A DNA stretch of 46,698 bases from Clostridiales bacterium (GTDB lineage: Bacteria > Bacillota > Clostridia > DUOD01): assembly GCA_012838995.1 (NCBI GenBank), contig DUOD01000045.1, forward strand, positions 1 through 46,698. Reading direction: 5' to 3'. This document shows positions 34,114 to 42,401 of the stretch, piece after piece. The notes under the pieces are model-generated. The model searched no databases. It saw only the letters and a program-made list of their open reading frames with translations, and was not told the DNA's origin. How positions within the stretch are numbered: position 1 is the stretch's first letter; each line of letters starts with the position of its first letter. The translations under genes were made by a program, and so were the position numbers.

Positions 34114-34274
34114 ATAATATAAGCCCAAATTCCGTCACTATGATATTTTACCGTTAATTGTTGGTGTTGTCAATTGAAATTTGTCCCTTTTTACAAAGCT
34201 GAAATGTATAATTAATGCCTTTTGGGTGAAACAATATACTTTAGTATGATTTTATTATTTATTAAACGTTAAAG

Positions 34275-34730
34275 ATGACGCCTATGATAATAAAGGATAA
34301 AATTAAACAACATTGGCTTTATCAATATATCGTTTACGGTTTTATAGGAGGCATAAACTATGTTATCGACATAGCAACCCTTAATACGTTAATGTACATA
34401 ACCCGACTATACCACGGCAGGATATTTTTTCTGTTTAAACTAATATCCTTTATTCTGTATTCCACAAACGGATATTTCATGAACAAAAAATTTACCTTTC
34501 GCTGCAAGGCAAAAAAATCTTATTTCTCCTATGCCTTTATACTGCTGCTGGCCGCCCTGACCAATGGCTGGATATTATCCCGGTTTACCATGATGAAACC
34601 GCCGTCCCTCTCCCCCAGTTTATGGGTAAACATAGTAAACCTGGGGGCCTCGCTTACAACCGGCACCGCCAGTTTCCTACTCAGCAAATATGTTATCTTT
34701 AAAAAAAAGAAAAAAAGCCCCTTTCATTAG
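34275..34730 (+). CDS. GtrA-family membrane protein
   Basis: The 151-residue protein has four membrane segments. QYIVYGFIGGINYVIDIATL at the first helix, NGYFMNKKFTF between helices two and three, and SFLLSKYVIFKKK at the end are hallmarks of the GtrA family, which flips or assists transfer of polyprenol-linked sugars for cell-envelope glycosylation. The C-terminus is strongly basic. The ribosome site is weak, so the start (34275 or the ATG three codons on) is uncertain. No glycosyltransferase gene is next to it. Confidence 0.85.
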   Translation: MTPMIIKDKIKQHWLYQYIVYGFIGGINYVIDIATLNTLMYITRLYHGRIFFLFKLISFILYSTNGYFMNKKFTFRCKAKKSYFSYAFILLLAALTNGWILSRFTMMKPPSLSPSLWVNIVNLGASLTTGTASFLLSKYVIFKKKKKSPFH

Positions 34731-34734
34731 GGGC
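34705..34734 (-). terminator. GC hairpin with T-run, minus-strand terminator
   Basis: GCCCC (34717-34721) pairs with GGGGC (34730-34734), with TTTTTTTC following on the minus strand; it covers the end of the GtrA gene. Sequence to its right (34735-34940) has a further CCGGGCGG/CCGCCCGG hairpin (around 34760-34791) and the palindrome AGGCCCGGGCCT (around 34807). Confidence 0.5.
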
Positions 34735-34940
34735 AACCCTCCACCGTTATAGACTTTTCCCCGGGCGGATGGTAGCATGCCCTCCCGCCCGGTGTCTATG
34801 TAAATAGGCCCGGGCCTAGTATACCCTCCCCATACACCCTAATAGTATTGCCACAAACCCTTTATTTATTAGTTTAATATGCCAATTGATGGCGAAAAAT
34901 AACTTAAATACCTGCTTTATTTTAGTATTTAATATTTTAT

Positions 34941-35257
34941 CTGCCCGCCGCTTAAAGCAAGCCTAGGGTTCTTTGGCATCTTGGGATGTTCCCGCTTTTA
35001 CATTCCGTCCGTCTTTCGAGTATGCCACCCGGTGGAAACACCCGGCAGGTGCAAAACGGTGGGTAACTGTGCCATTTACAGGTATTGGCTGCACCCCACC
35101 ATCTTAAATGCAGCTGCAGCCTGCCCTTACTCTCAAATATCTTTGATGAATACTGCTTGCTCTCTGTCCATTACCCGGGTAATGACAGGCACAAAGGGGC
35201 AAAACCTTAAAGCTGCAGGGCTTTATAAAGAAAAAACCGCAGTTGACTGCGGTTTTT
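34941..35257 (+). ncRNA. Probable structured non-coding RNA (class not identified)
   Basis: A GC-rich island in an AT-rich gap, with dense pairing and no credible gene. On the plus strand: CCGGTG-GAAA-CACCCGG tetraloop hairpin (around 35029); GGTGC/GCACC closing a domain, with GGTGGG able to pair with CCCACC outside it (a pseudoknot); GGCTGCA/TGCAGCC; CTGTCCATTACC/GGTAATGACAG; TGCCCTT/AAGGGGCA. It ends at a perfect terminator, AAAAACCGCAG/CTGCGGTTTTT (35232-35257). An AT-rich promoter-like zone precedes 34941. It is not tmRNA, RNase P or SRP RNA by their core motifs. The raiA and 6S classes were not excluded. The strand is inferred from the terminator and from compensating pairs. Confidence 0.55.
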
Positions 35258-35285
35258 CCGTGCTTTGTATCCAAGGATTTAATAA

Positions 35286-35777
35286 TTATGTCCCTACTGC
35301 AGTAGGACTTGCACCTATCTTGGGATCTTCATTTCTCATTACAAAAATGAAAATCGGTCCCATGAAGGAGAGTATAATACTAAGTACCAACCACAAAACA
35401 GCCTGTTCAGGCTTGTAGATACTGAACAATTTGTACAGGGTGAAGAAGTACAAAATAGCAAAGATAACGCTGAGGATTATGCCCAGTACCGGAACTTGAC
35501 TGAGAACCAATACTATTATTGAACCAATTAATAATACCATATCCAGCTTTTCTATCTTCCAACCGCCTATATTGACTTCACACCCCACCAACTTTCCTAA
35601 TAAAAATACTTGACCCACAAAGGGAATCCAGGCCAGCCATGGATTTGCAATATTTCTCCTTTTAGCAAGGGTATATAAACCAAGAGCAAGAAGAATATAC
35701 AAAACGATGGCAATAATTGCAAAAAATACGCCGAAAAATGCCATGAAGATCACTAAATCATATAATCTACCTTCCAT
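35286..35777 (-). CDS. DUF5684-like multi-pass membrane protein
   Basis: About 163 residues from the ATG at 35777 (AAGGGG 10 bases upstream). Four to five hydrophobic segments; GLYTLAKRRNIANPWLAWIP followed by FVGQVFLLG is the loop seen in DUF5684-type proteins. No enzymatic motif is visible. It converges with the probable RNA gene and shares its bidirectional terminator. The function is unknown. Confidence 0.7.
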   Translation of the reverse strand: MEGRLYDLVIFMAFFGVFFAIIAIVLYILLALGLYTLAKRRNIANPWLAWIPFVGQVFLLGKLVGCEVNIGGWKIEKLDMVLLIGSIIVLVLSQVPVLGIILSVIFAILYFFTLYKLFSIYKPEQAVLWLVLSIILSFMGPIFIFVMRNEDPKIGASPTAVGT

Positions 35778-36068
35778 AATGGCAAAACCCCTTTTTTTGT
35801 TTTTTGGGACACAAAGCACATTGATTGAAAAACGGAGCCGGAGAATTTTACATCTTATGCCAAAGAGATTTATGGTTTTATTATATCAGACTTTATTTAA
35901 AACAGGAATATAAAAATCTTAAATCGTTAAATTTTTTTTGTAATTTGTGGTTATAAAAGGAAAATTTAATCTACAATACTATTTTTGGTTGACTTTATTA
36001 TAAATGGACATATATCATATATATATAGGGAAATTATATTATAATATTATTCAAATGGAGGGATTAAT

Positions 36069-36302
36069 ATGAAGATAAAGAATATCACCGATATTGATAA
36101 GTTCTTCGAAACCATTGAGCAGTGTAAGGGTAAAGTCGAACTGGTTACATCCGAAGGCGACAGAATAAACCTAAAATCAAAGCTCTGTCAATACATAATG
36201 ATGTCAAAATTATTCTCAGATGCCAAGATCGACGAAGTGGAAATCATCGCATCAGAGCCTGAAGACCTGCATAGAATCCTTGATTATTTGGTAAGGGCAT
36301 AA
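36069..36302 (+). CDS. Conserved small protein of unknown function
   Basis: A 77-residue soluble protein with alternating helices and strands: a first helix ITDIDKFFETIEQC, a strand GKVELVTSEGDRINLKSKL, a helix and a C-terminal ASEPEDLHRILDYLVRA. GGAGGG lies 6 bases before the ATG, and a strong terminator follows, so it is a real single-gene unit. I do not recognise a named domain; similar short proteins occur in clostridia. The fold of two short helices around two strands could be a regulator or binding adaptor, but that is a guess. Confidence 0.7.
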   Translation: MKIKNITDIDKFFETIEQCKGKVELVTSEGDRINLKSKLCQYIMMSKLFSDAKIDEVEIIASEPEDLHRILDYLVRA

Positions 36303-36348
36303 CCTTAAAAATTCCCCATAATCCTGACAACATGGTCCCAACCATATT

Positions 36349-36405
36349 ACCAAGGCCCATATCCCCTCTATCCCGCGGGGCGTGGGCCTTGGTATATTTT
36401 CTCCT
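36349..36405 (+). terminator. Terminator after the small protein gene
   Basis: ACCAAGGCCCA (36349-36359) pairs with TGGGCCTTGGT (36383-36393), with inner CCCC/GGGG, and is followed by ATATTTTCTCC. It faces the convergent TPM gene. Confidence 0.8.
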
Positions 36406-36422
36406 CTTTTTAAGCACTTTTA

Positions 36423-37214
36423 CTACCATCTTCTGGAGCTGCCTCCTCCGCCGGTGCTTCCACCGCCGCCCCCAAAACCGCCTCCTCCGCCGCGGCGACC
36501 GCCATGTCTTCCGCCCCTTGAGAGGGCACTGAGAATGGCCAAGGTTACCACTCCGCCAGATACTTTAAAATCCAAAATAATAAGACCTATTAGGACGGCA
36601 ATAACAATTACAGCACCCGGGGAGGGGAAGGGTGTAACCCCGGGCTCGGCCGGTGCCAATTGCCCCTCATCCACTATGGACCCCTCCAGGCCGTACTCTG
36701 CATATATCTCATTGACGATTACTTTAAACCCTTCACGGATGCCACGGCTGTAATCCCCCTGTGAAAAATAGGGTACCATATATTCATCCTGTATCCTGCC
36801 GGTCTTACCGTCAGGGAGGGCACCTTCCAACCCGTAGCCCACCTCTATACGGGACTGACGGCCCCCTATATCAAGCAGTATGAGCACGCCGTTATTTTTG
36901 GTCTTATCGCCTATGCCCCATTCCCTGAACAGCCCCAGGGAAAATTCCTCCAAGGCCTCATTCCCCAGGTCTTCCATAACCACCACTACCACCTGGGCAG
37001 ATGTGGCCTTTTCCAGGTTCCATGCCACGTCCTGGATATATCTTTCGGTGCTTTCATCCAGCACATTGGCATAATCGTTTACATAAAATCCCCTTTTGGG
37101 GGTAGGGTATTGGGCCGCTAAAGCAACGGTAAAGCTTAACAGTATAAGCAGTATGGCGATGACTACAGGCCTGGCGATATTTGCCGTGGATAATTTAATC
37201 TTCAAATATATCAC
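36423..37214 (-). CDS. TPM-domain (YgcG-type) membrane protein with Gly-rich tail
   Basis: About 263 residues: a signal/anchor segment, the TPM domain (about 38-180, with NDYANVLDEST and FREWGIGDKTKNNGVLILLD), a linker, a second membrane segment (about 205-225) and a Gly/Ser/Arg-rich tail ending GGSSRRW. The family is usually paired with LemA, as here; the roles proposed elsewhere (photosystem repair, phosphatase) do not define one in Firmicutes. The coding start overlaps the lemA end by about 20 bp; GTG at 37214 or the TTG three codons later (behind AGGTGA) may be used. Confidence 0.88.
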   Translation of the reverse strand: MIYLKIKLSTANIARPVVIAILLILLSFTVALAAQYPTPKRGFYVNDYANVLDESTERYIQDVAWNLEKATSAQVVVVVMEDLGNEALEEFSLGLFREWGIGDKTKNNGVLILLDIGGRQSRIEVGYGLEGALPDGKTGRIQDEYMVPYFSQGDYSRGIREGFKVIVNEIYAEYGLEGSIVDEGQLAPAEPGVTPFPSPGAVIVIAVLIGLIILDFKVSGGVVTLAILSALSRGGRHGGRRGGGGGFGGGGGSTGGGGSSRRW

Positions 37215-37770
37215 CTACATCCGGGACCTCCCGGGCTCCTTCCGATGCCTCGAAATAATCCACCCTTTCAAAACCGAATATATTGGCTATTATGTTGGTG
37301 GGAAACCTTCTGATAGACGTATTATACACCCGAGCCGCCTCATTATAATCCCTTCTTGCGGTCGCTATCCGGTTTTCGGTGCCGGCCAGTTCGTCCTGGA
37401 GCTGAATGAAGTTGGTGTTGGCCTTGAGATCAGGATATCTTTCCGCTAAGGCAAGCAATCTCGACAGGGCACCCGTCATTTGGGCATCGGCCTCGGCCGT
37501 CTCGCTGATGGTGGCTGCTCCCGCCAGCTTGGATCTGGCCTCGGCTACATTGGTAAATACCTCCGTCTCGTGCTCGGCATACCGCTTAACCGTCTCCACC
37601 AGGTTGGGAATCAGGTCGTTTCTTCGTTGAAGCTGGTTGTCTATCTGGCTGTAAGCCGTTTTAACCGCCTCGCTTTTATTTACCAGGCTGTTATAGCTGC
37701 CAACCATGCTAAACAACAATATAAGAACAATGACTATTATGACAATCAATACAACGGCGGATTTCTTCAT
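37195..37770 (-). CDS. lemA: LemA family protein
   Basis: The 191-residue protein has an N-terminal membrane anchor (residues 5-25) and a long helical bundle: NSLVNKSEAVKTAYSQIDNQ, LQRRNDLIPNLVETVKRYA, then ENRIATARRDYNEAARVYN and RRFPTNIIANIFGF, all classic LemA segments. LemA proteins face outward on the membrane and accompany TPM/YgcG proteins. First gene of the pair. The 292 bp upstream (37771-38062) are very AT-rich and hold the GDH terminator but no gene. Confidence 0.95.
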   Translation of the reverse strand: MKKSAVVLIVIIVIVLILLFSMVGSYNSLVNKSEAVKTAYSQIDNQLQRRNDLIPNLVETVKRYAEHETEVFTNVAEARSKLAGAATISETAEADAQMTGALSRLLALAERYPDLKANTNFIQLQDELAGTENRIATARRDYNEAARVYNTSIRRFPTNIIANIFGFERVDYFEASEGAREVPDVGDIFED

Positions 37771-37963
37771 AACCCATACCTTCCCTTCTTATTTGAATTT
37801 TTTGTTATTATAACATAAAGTATTACTCTTAGATATTAAAACCATTGCTTTATTTTTATTTATATTAATTTTAAATAAAAATTAAACTATTTTTTTTTAC
37901 TTTTATCCACAAGACAATTTCCGACAATTTTTTCGACGTCATACATGAAGCCGCATAAGAATA

Positions 37964-38003
37964 TAAAAAAGGTTACCTATATATTTTATAATATAGGTAA
38001 CCT
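37964..38003 (-). terminator. Terminator after the glutamate dehydrogenase gene
   Basis: The 13-bp stem AGGTTACCTATAT/ATATAGGTAACCT (37970-37982 with 37991-38003) is followed on the minus strand by TTTTTATATT. Confidence 0.9.
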
Positions 38004-38062
38004 GATGGGTATTTCTTTAAGTAATCCGCCAATGTCATATCTTTATAGATGCTTAACCTTTA

Positions 38063-39325
38063 TCAGGGGAAAATACCTCTTATTTTTTTGGCTTTAATTA
38101 CCCTGTCCAGGGCCACCATATAGGCAGCCATCCTTAAGGTAACCTTTTCCCGTTGATGCATGGACCATACTCCGTCAAAGGCCTCGATCATTACTCTTTC
38201 CAGCATGGAATTTATTTTTTCTTCATCCCACATAAACATCTGGTTGTTTTGTACCCATTCGAAATAAGAAACAACAACCCCACCGGCGTTTGCCAGTATG
38301 TCGGGCACTACCGGTATATTCCTTTCATTTAATATTTTATCTCCTTCCGTAGTAGTCGGCCCGTTTGCCGCTTCTACCACGACCTTGGCCTTAAGTTCCC
38401 GTGCTATTTCAGCATCTATCTGGTTCTCCAGGGCCGAGGGTATTAATACATCAACGTCCATGGTAAGGAGTTGCTTATTGGTAATGGTAGATATGCCCTC
38501 TTCGGTATATCCCTTTATTAAACAATTGGGAGAATCAGCCTTGTATTCCAAAACCCTGTCTATATCTATCCCATCAGGGTTGTACAACCCGCAGGATACG
38601 TCACTTATGGCCACTATCTTACAGCCCTTGTCCTTTAAAAGTTTGGCTGCAACGCTGCCGACGTTGCCAAAGCCCTGCACGGCTATTTTTAAGCCCTTAA
38701 GATCCCAGCCCAGCCTTTTGGCGAGCTCAACAACCGTAAACATTACACCCCGGCCGGTAGCCTCGGGTCTACCCAGAGACCCACCTACCTCCAAAGGTTT
38801 ACCGGTTACAACGCCGGGTACAGCATAACCCTTGAACATACTGTAAGTATCCATTATCCATCCCATAACCTGGGCATTGGTATTAACATCCGGTGCCGGG
38901 ATATCTTTTTCAGGTCCCAGTATCGGAAGGATCATAGAAGTATACCTTCTGGTCAGCCTTTCCAGCTCTCCTAAACTGAGCTGTGTAGGATCTACCTGTA
39001 TACCACCCTTTGCACCGCCATAGGGTATATTCACCACTGCACATTTCCAGGTCATCCAGGCAGCCAAAGCCCTGACCTCATCAAGGTCAACGTCTTGGTG
39101 ATACCTTATACCGCCTTTACAGGGACCTCTAGAACTGGAATGTTGTACCCTATAACCTTTAAAAACCTTTACGGAACCGTCGTCCATTTTAACGGGTACG
39201 GATACGATTAATTCCCTTTCCGGATACCTTAAGGATATATATTCATCCAGTGAATATCCCAGTTTTTGTGCTGCAGCGTCCAAGTTACAAAGCATATTTT
39301 CATAAGGATTGCATTTTTCTGCCAT
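38063..39325 (-). CDS. Glutamate dehydrogenase (Glu/Leu/Phe/Val dehydrogenase family)
   Basis: The 420-residue enzyme interconverts glutamate with 2-oxoglutarate and ammonia, probably NAD-linked and catabolic as in other clostridia (inference). The substrate motif GPCKGGIRYH, the catalytic NIPYGGAKGG with Lys, PAPDVNT, and the Rossmann GFGNVG are all present. GGGGGGG lies 9 bases before the ATG. It forms a single-gene unit with a strong terminator. The family also contains leucine and phenylalanine dehydrogenases, but length and the PAPDVNTN region fit glutamate dehydrogenase. Confidence 0.94.
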   Translation of the reverse strand: MAEKCNPYENMLCNLDAAAQKLGYSLDEYISLRYPERELIVSVPVKMDDGSVKVFKGYRVQHSSSRGPCKGGIRYHQDVDLDEVRALAAWMTWKCAVVNIPYGGAKGGIQVDPTQLSLGELERLTRRYTSMILPILGPEKDIPAPDVNTNAQVMGWIMDTYSMFKGYAVPGVVTGKPLEVGGSLGRPEATGRGVMFTVVELAKRLGWDLKGLKIAVQGFGNVGSVAAKLLKDKGCKIVAISDVSCGLYNPDGIDIDRVLEYKADSPNCLIKGYTEEGISTITNKQLLTMDVDVLIPSALENQIDAEIARELKAKVVVEAANGPTTTEGDKILNERNIPVVPDILANAGGVVVSYFEWVQNNQMFMWDEEKINSMLERVMIEAFDGVWSMHQREKVTLRMAAYMVALDRVIKAKKIRGIFP

Positions 39326-39644
39326 GTAATTAACCCCCCCTAGAACTTTAAAATTTTCAACCTTATTTGATACTTAAATACATCTTATAATATCGCGACT
39401 GTTGGACGTAAAAATATAAGCCAAGCATCTTTGTATTTAGTGTTTTCGGGATATCGGACACACTTTTACATTTACAAGGACTGCACCCATATTTTACTAA
39501 TTATATCAGAAAAAATACCCCCGCTATCATCATTTAGTCGTATTCTAAAATACTCAACCAAATTTGTCAATATACCTGTGCAAGTTTTTTTCAGCAAGTT
39601 TGCAAATTGCTCATATAAAAAAATATCCCTATATACACAAAAAA

Positions 39645-39938
39645 GGACGCTGTCCCTGAGTAAACCTCTCTTTAGCAGCATCCTTTCATTCCAAACCAAC
39701 GACTATACAATGTAAGAAAATGCAAAATCGTATACGCCCGTGCGTCAAATGGACTATTGGATATCATCTTAGATAATCTTATACACAGCCTGTCCAAATC
39801 CAAATACATTGGAAATACAAATTCCCATTGAGTTTGTCCTTCGTCAACGCTGTATGCCAATTCCCTTCTTATTTTCCCACGCCTGTTTACGGCCGAATTG
39901 CTGCCTATTACTATACCATAGTTGTGCCGTATTAACAA
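39645..39938 (-). pseudogene. Doubtful 88-codon frame, possible gene remnant
   Basis: In the 1.1-kb gap between glutamate dehydrogenase and the integrase the minus strand has a frame from a TTG at 39938 to 39672 with protein-like composition (RRGKIRRELAYSVDEGQTQW, MYLDLDRLCIRLSKMISNSP), followed by a short GGAC/GTCC hairpin with TTTTTTG. It has no good ribosome site. I do not recognise the family. The rest of 39326-40247 is AT-rich with no gene I can support. Confidence 0.25.
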
Positions 39939-40247
39939 ACCTTAAATGGGGTTCAAAAGACCCAAGGTTTAAAGCTCTTTACCCACACAAGAAAAAGCTC
40001 AATAGAATAACGAAATTAGACGGTTTTTCTTGTATTTGCTTTAAAATAAAGTTCAAAAAATCTGTTTAAGAGAAATTTATCTTCTCATAAATAATTAAAC
40101 AGAGTGGCTGGGCGATTACTTATATGGAAGTATAACCGCTTTGATATCCAAGAAATAAAATACATAGAAAAAATTTTGGATTAATAACTTTGTTAGTTAT
40201 GTGTTAGTTACGACCAAAAAATCGAGCAAATTCCGATAATATTGCCC

Positions 40248-40284
40248 AAAAAATAAAATCCCGCTAATACTTGGTATTAGTGGG
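40248..40284 (-). terminator. Terminator of the interrupted tRNA-Arg
   Basis: CCCGCTAATAC (40260-40270) and GTATTAGTGGG (40274-40284) form an 11-bp stem followed on the minus strand by ATTTTATTTTTTG. It is the original downstream terminator of the tRNA-Arg whose 3' half lies at 40292-40335. Confidence 0.8.
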
Positions 40285-40291
40285 CTTAAAA

Positions 40292-40335
40292 TGGTGCGCC
40301 CGAAGGGATTCGAACCCCTGGCCTTCTGATTCGAA
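40292..40335 (-). other. Attachment site: 3' half of a tRNA-Arg gene
   Basis: The minus strand reads TTCGAATCAGAAGGCC, GGGGTTCGAATCCC and CGGGCGCACCA: the anticodon loop, variable, T arm and acceptor 3' side of a tRNA-Arg (anticodon probably UCG). The 5' half is missing; sequence at 40336 onward is unrelated, and the integrase gene starts about 125 bp further. This marks the junction of an integrative element that cut the tRNA near the anticodon loop. The intact copy should lie at the other end, outside the window. Confidence 0.85.
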
Positions 40336-40458
40336 TTTTATGATACTGAAATAAACTAAAACCTACTGAAACATAGTAATATCAAGGCTTTTCAATCTAA
40401 AAAATACTAAAAGAAACTGACATAAACTGAAACAATAATGATAAATTAATGATAAAAA

Positions 40459-41604
40459 TTAATTAAACATATCCGCCAATAATTCGGCCTCCTGCTTTCT
40501 GAAATCTTTTGTCACGTGTGCATATATCTCTGTAGTTTTAGTAGTTGTATGCCCCAAGAGTCGAGAAACTGCTACCAAACTTGCTCCTTTTTCCAACAAT
40601 TTAGTAGCGTAAGTATGCCGTAGGCAATGAAAACTCTTATATTCTATACCAGCTTTTTCAAGTGCTTTTTTATATACTCTTCTGAAATTTTTCGGGTTAA
40701 TATAAGTCCCCATAATACTTGGAAACAACAGGTCATTTTTTTGATAAGCCGATCCCATCTTTAGTTGCTGTTCTTTTTTTATCCTTTTTATCATTTTTAG
40801 ATACGGCATAAAAGTTGTTGGAATTGGAACTTCTCTCATAGAGTTCTTGCTTTTTGGAGTTTGTACTCTATTTTCATAATTCCATTCCGTAGGAGATTTG
40901 AATACTTTTACTTCTGCCAGGCTTTTGTTGACGTTTACTACCCCATTTTTTATATCTTCTTCCGTCAAAGCCAGTATTTCACCCAGTCGTAAGCCTGTGG
41001 CCAGAGCAAACAAGATTATATATTTTACCTGGGATTCATCCATTTGTTTTATTTTTTCTATCTCTTCATCGGAGAAAGTTTTGATTTTTCTTTCTTTATC
41101 TTCGCTCTTAATCTTGACTCGATTGCATGGATTTTTTGCTAGATAACCTTCCTGTACTGCATAATTAAAGAATTTTTTTAATAACTTGTTTAAATTCTTA
41201 ATCTGTGATGGGGTTTTTCCGCCTTGAATTAATTTATTATAATAGCGTTGTATAGTAGACATTTTAAAGTCTGAAACTTTTATGTTGCCTATTTCTGAAC
41301 CTTTTACATAATTTCTATATATCTCCTCATATCGTACGAAAGAATTTGTTTTTAGGGAAAGCTTCTCGATCTCCCAAAGCCAAAAGTGCATGGCTGTTTC
41401 TAATATTTGTGTTTTCAAGTCTGGATTAATACCTGCCTCTATATTTTTGATATATTCTTGTTTTTTCTTTTCAGCTTCTGCCTTTGTTTTTCCGTAAAAT
41501 TTTTTTTGTATCTGTTTACCGCTGGCATCTTTACCAATGGTTAGTGTCGTCTGATAGTATTTATATTTTCCTATTGTTACGTTTGTTTTTGGAGTTTTTG
41601 ACAA
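40459..41604 (-). CDS. Tyrosine recombinase (integrase)
   Basis: The 381-residue enzyme follows the Tn916/phage integrase plan: an N-terminal three-stranded arm-binding domain (YYQTTLTIGKDASGKQIQKK), a SAM-like core-binding domain (about 65-165) and the catalytic domain with Arg in ATGLRLGEIL, HCLRHTYAT (His and Arg), LGHTTTKTTEIYAHV (His and nucleophile Tyr). It would insert and remove the element at the tRNA-Arg site. It points toward the attachment site, and AGGAGG precedes its ATG. The 180-bp gap to the divergent Xis-like gene probably holds both promoters. Confidence 0.96.
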   Translation of the reverse strand: MSKTPKTNVTIGKYKYYQTTLTIGKDASGKQIQKKFYGKTKAEAEKKKQEYIKNIEAGINPDLKTQILETAMHFWLWEIEKLSLKTNSFVRYEEIYRNYVKGSEIGNIKVSDFKMSTIQRYYNKLIQGGKTPSQIKNLNKLLKKFFNYAVQEGYLAKNPCNRVKIKSEDKERKIKTFSDEEIEKIKQMDESQVKYIILFALATGLRLGEILALTEEDIKNGVVNVNKSLAEVKVFKSPTEWNYENRVQTPKSKNSMREVPIPTTFMPYLKMIKRIKKEQQLKMGSAYQKNDLLFPSIMGTYINPKNFRRVYKKALEKAGIEYKSFHCLRHTYATKLLEKGASLVAVSRLLGHTTTKTTEIYAHVTKDFRKQEAELLADMFN

Positions 41605-41786
41605 ATAAACACCTCCTTTATATATAAAATGCTATAAATTTACTATAATGAATTTTCTACCAAAATGCAAATTTCACCGAAATTTTTTTTAAAAAAACTT
41701 GATTTTTATAATTATCTTTTTCTAACCTAGTATCCAACAGGATCTAACGGTTTAATTTAGATTAAAAAGGGGGTTTTCAAATCAAT

Positions 41787-41972
41787 ATGAAATTATTGAT
41801 GAGTGTTCGTGAGGCAGCAGAAGCCTTTGGAATAGGCCGAGATAAACTATATCAAATGGTAAATAATGATCCGACCCTTCCAACTATAAAGGTAGGAGAT
41901 CGAATCAAAATAAATACTGACTTGTTTCGAGAATGGCTTAATGAAAAGACAAAAAATAAAGAAGCTATTTGA
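41787..41972 (+). CDS. Excisionase-like helix-turn-helix protein
   Basis: A 61-residue protein with a MerR/Xis-type winged helix: MSVREAAEAFGIGRDKLYQM, then TIKVGDRIKINTDLFREWLN, the arrangement of the excisionase-family DNA-binding domain. It is divergent from the integrase with a GGGGG site about 14 bases before the first ATG (or at better distance for the second ATG at 41799). A role in choosing excision or in repressing the integrase is inferred from position and family. Confidence 0.85.
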   Translation: MKLLMSVREAAEAFGIGRDKLYQMVNNDPTLPTIKVGDRIKINTDLFREWLNEKTKNKEAI

Positions 41973-42056
41973 TGTAAAAAGTGCTACCCAAAAATGTAGG
42001 ATTTTATCCCTTTGAAATATTCAATTCAAGCGATCATTACTCAAGTCTCGCATCAA

Positions 42057-42090
42057 GGAAACAGTTAGCTCAACTGAGCTAACTGTTTCC
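42057..42090. terminator. Perfect 16-bp hairpin after the Xis-like gene
   Basis: GGAAACAGTTAGCTCA (42057-42072) is followed after two bases by its exact complement (42075-42090). A TTTTT run occurs 9 bases later on the plus strand. It may be a terminator, or a double-strand-like origin structure ahead of the Rep gene. The gap 41973-42296 otherwise has no gene. Confidence 0.6.
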
Positions 42091-42296
42091 GTAGTTATCT
42101 TTTTAATTTAATAATCCTTTTAAAAATACTTTTTCGAGTTGTCATCTCCTTACATAGCAAAAAGCAAGGGGTTTTCGAACAGTCTCTTTTTTTCAAGGAG
42201 TCTATTAATTGCCTGTTAATAGGCTAACAAATCTATCTTTATAAAGTCAATTTAAGTTTCAAGGCCCCTGCTCAAGCAATGTAAGGAGTGATAAAC

Positions 42297-42401
42297 ATGA
42301 ACATCTATTTGTTCCTTAACTTGATTATATTACTTAACTCTATTGTCCCGCACGAGCTATCAATAGCATTTTGGATAAAATGTGGTGATAGCCGTGTCTA
42401 A
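42297..42401 (+). CDS. Possible 34-residue leader peptide overlapping rep
   Basis: ATG 42297 has AAGGAG 9 bases upstream, the best ribosome site in this region. The frame encodes MNIYLFLNLIILLNSIVPHE and ends at TAA 42399-42401, overlapping the first codons of the Rep-helicase gene, which lacks a good site of its own. Translational coupling through this hydrophobic peptide is likely, or it may be a small membrane peptide. Confidence 0.45.
   Translation: MNIYLFLNLIILLNSIVPHELSIAFWIKCGDSRV

Noticed and set aside
34941-35257. tmRNA, RNase P RNA or SRP RNA as identity of the structured region
   Set aside because: The tRNA-like ends of tmRNA, the GAGGAAAGUCC core of RNase P and the SRP GNAR/GGAA helix 8 motif are all missing.
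34981-35418. 145-codon plus-strand frame over the structured region
   Set aside because: Its Cys/Pro-rich composition, absent ribosome site, and path through the terminator and into the opposite gene all argue against coding.
40292-40335. A complete functional tRNA-Arg at the integration site
   Set aside because: Only the part from the anticodon loop to CCA is present; the D arm and 5' acceptor strand are replaced by element sequence.
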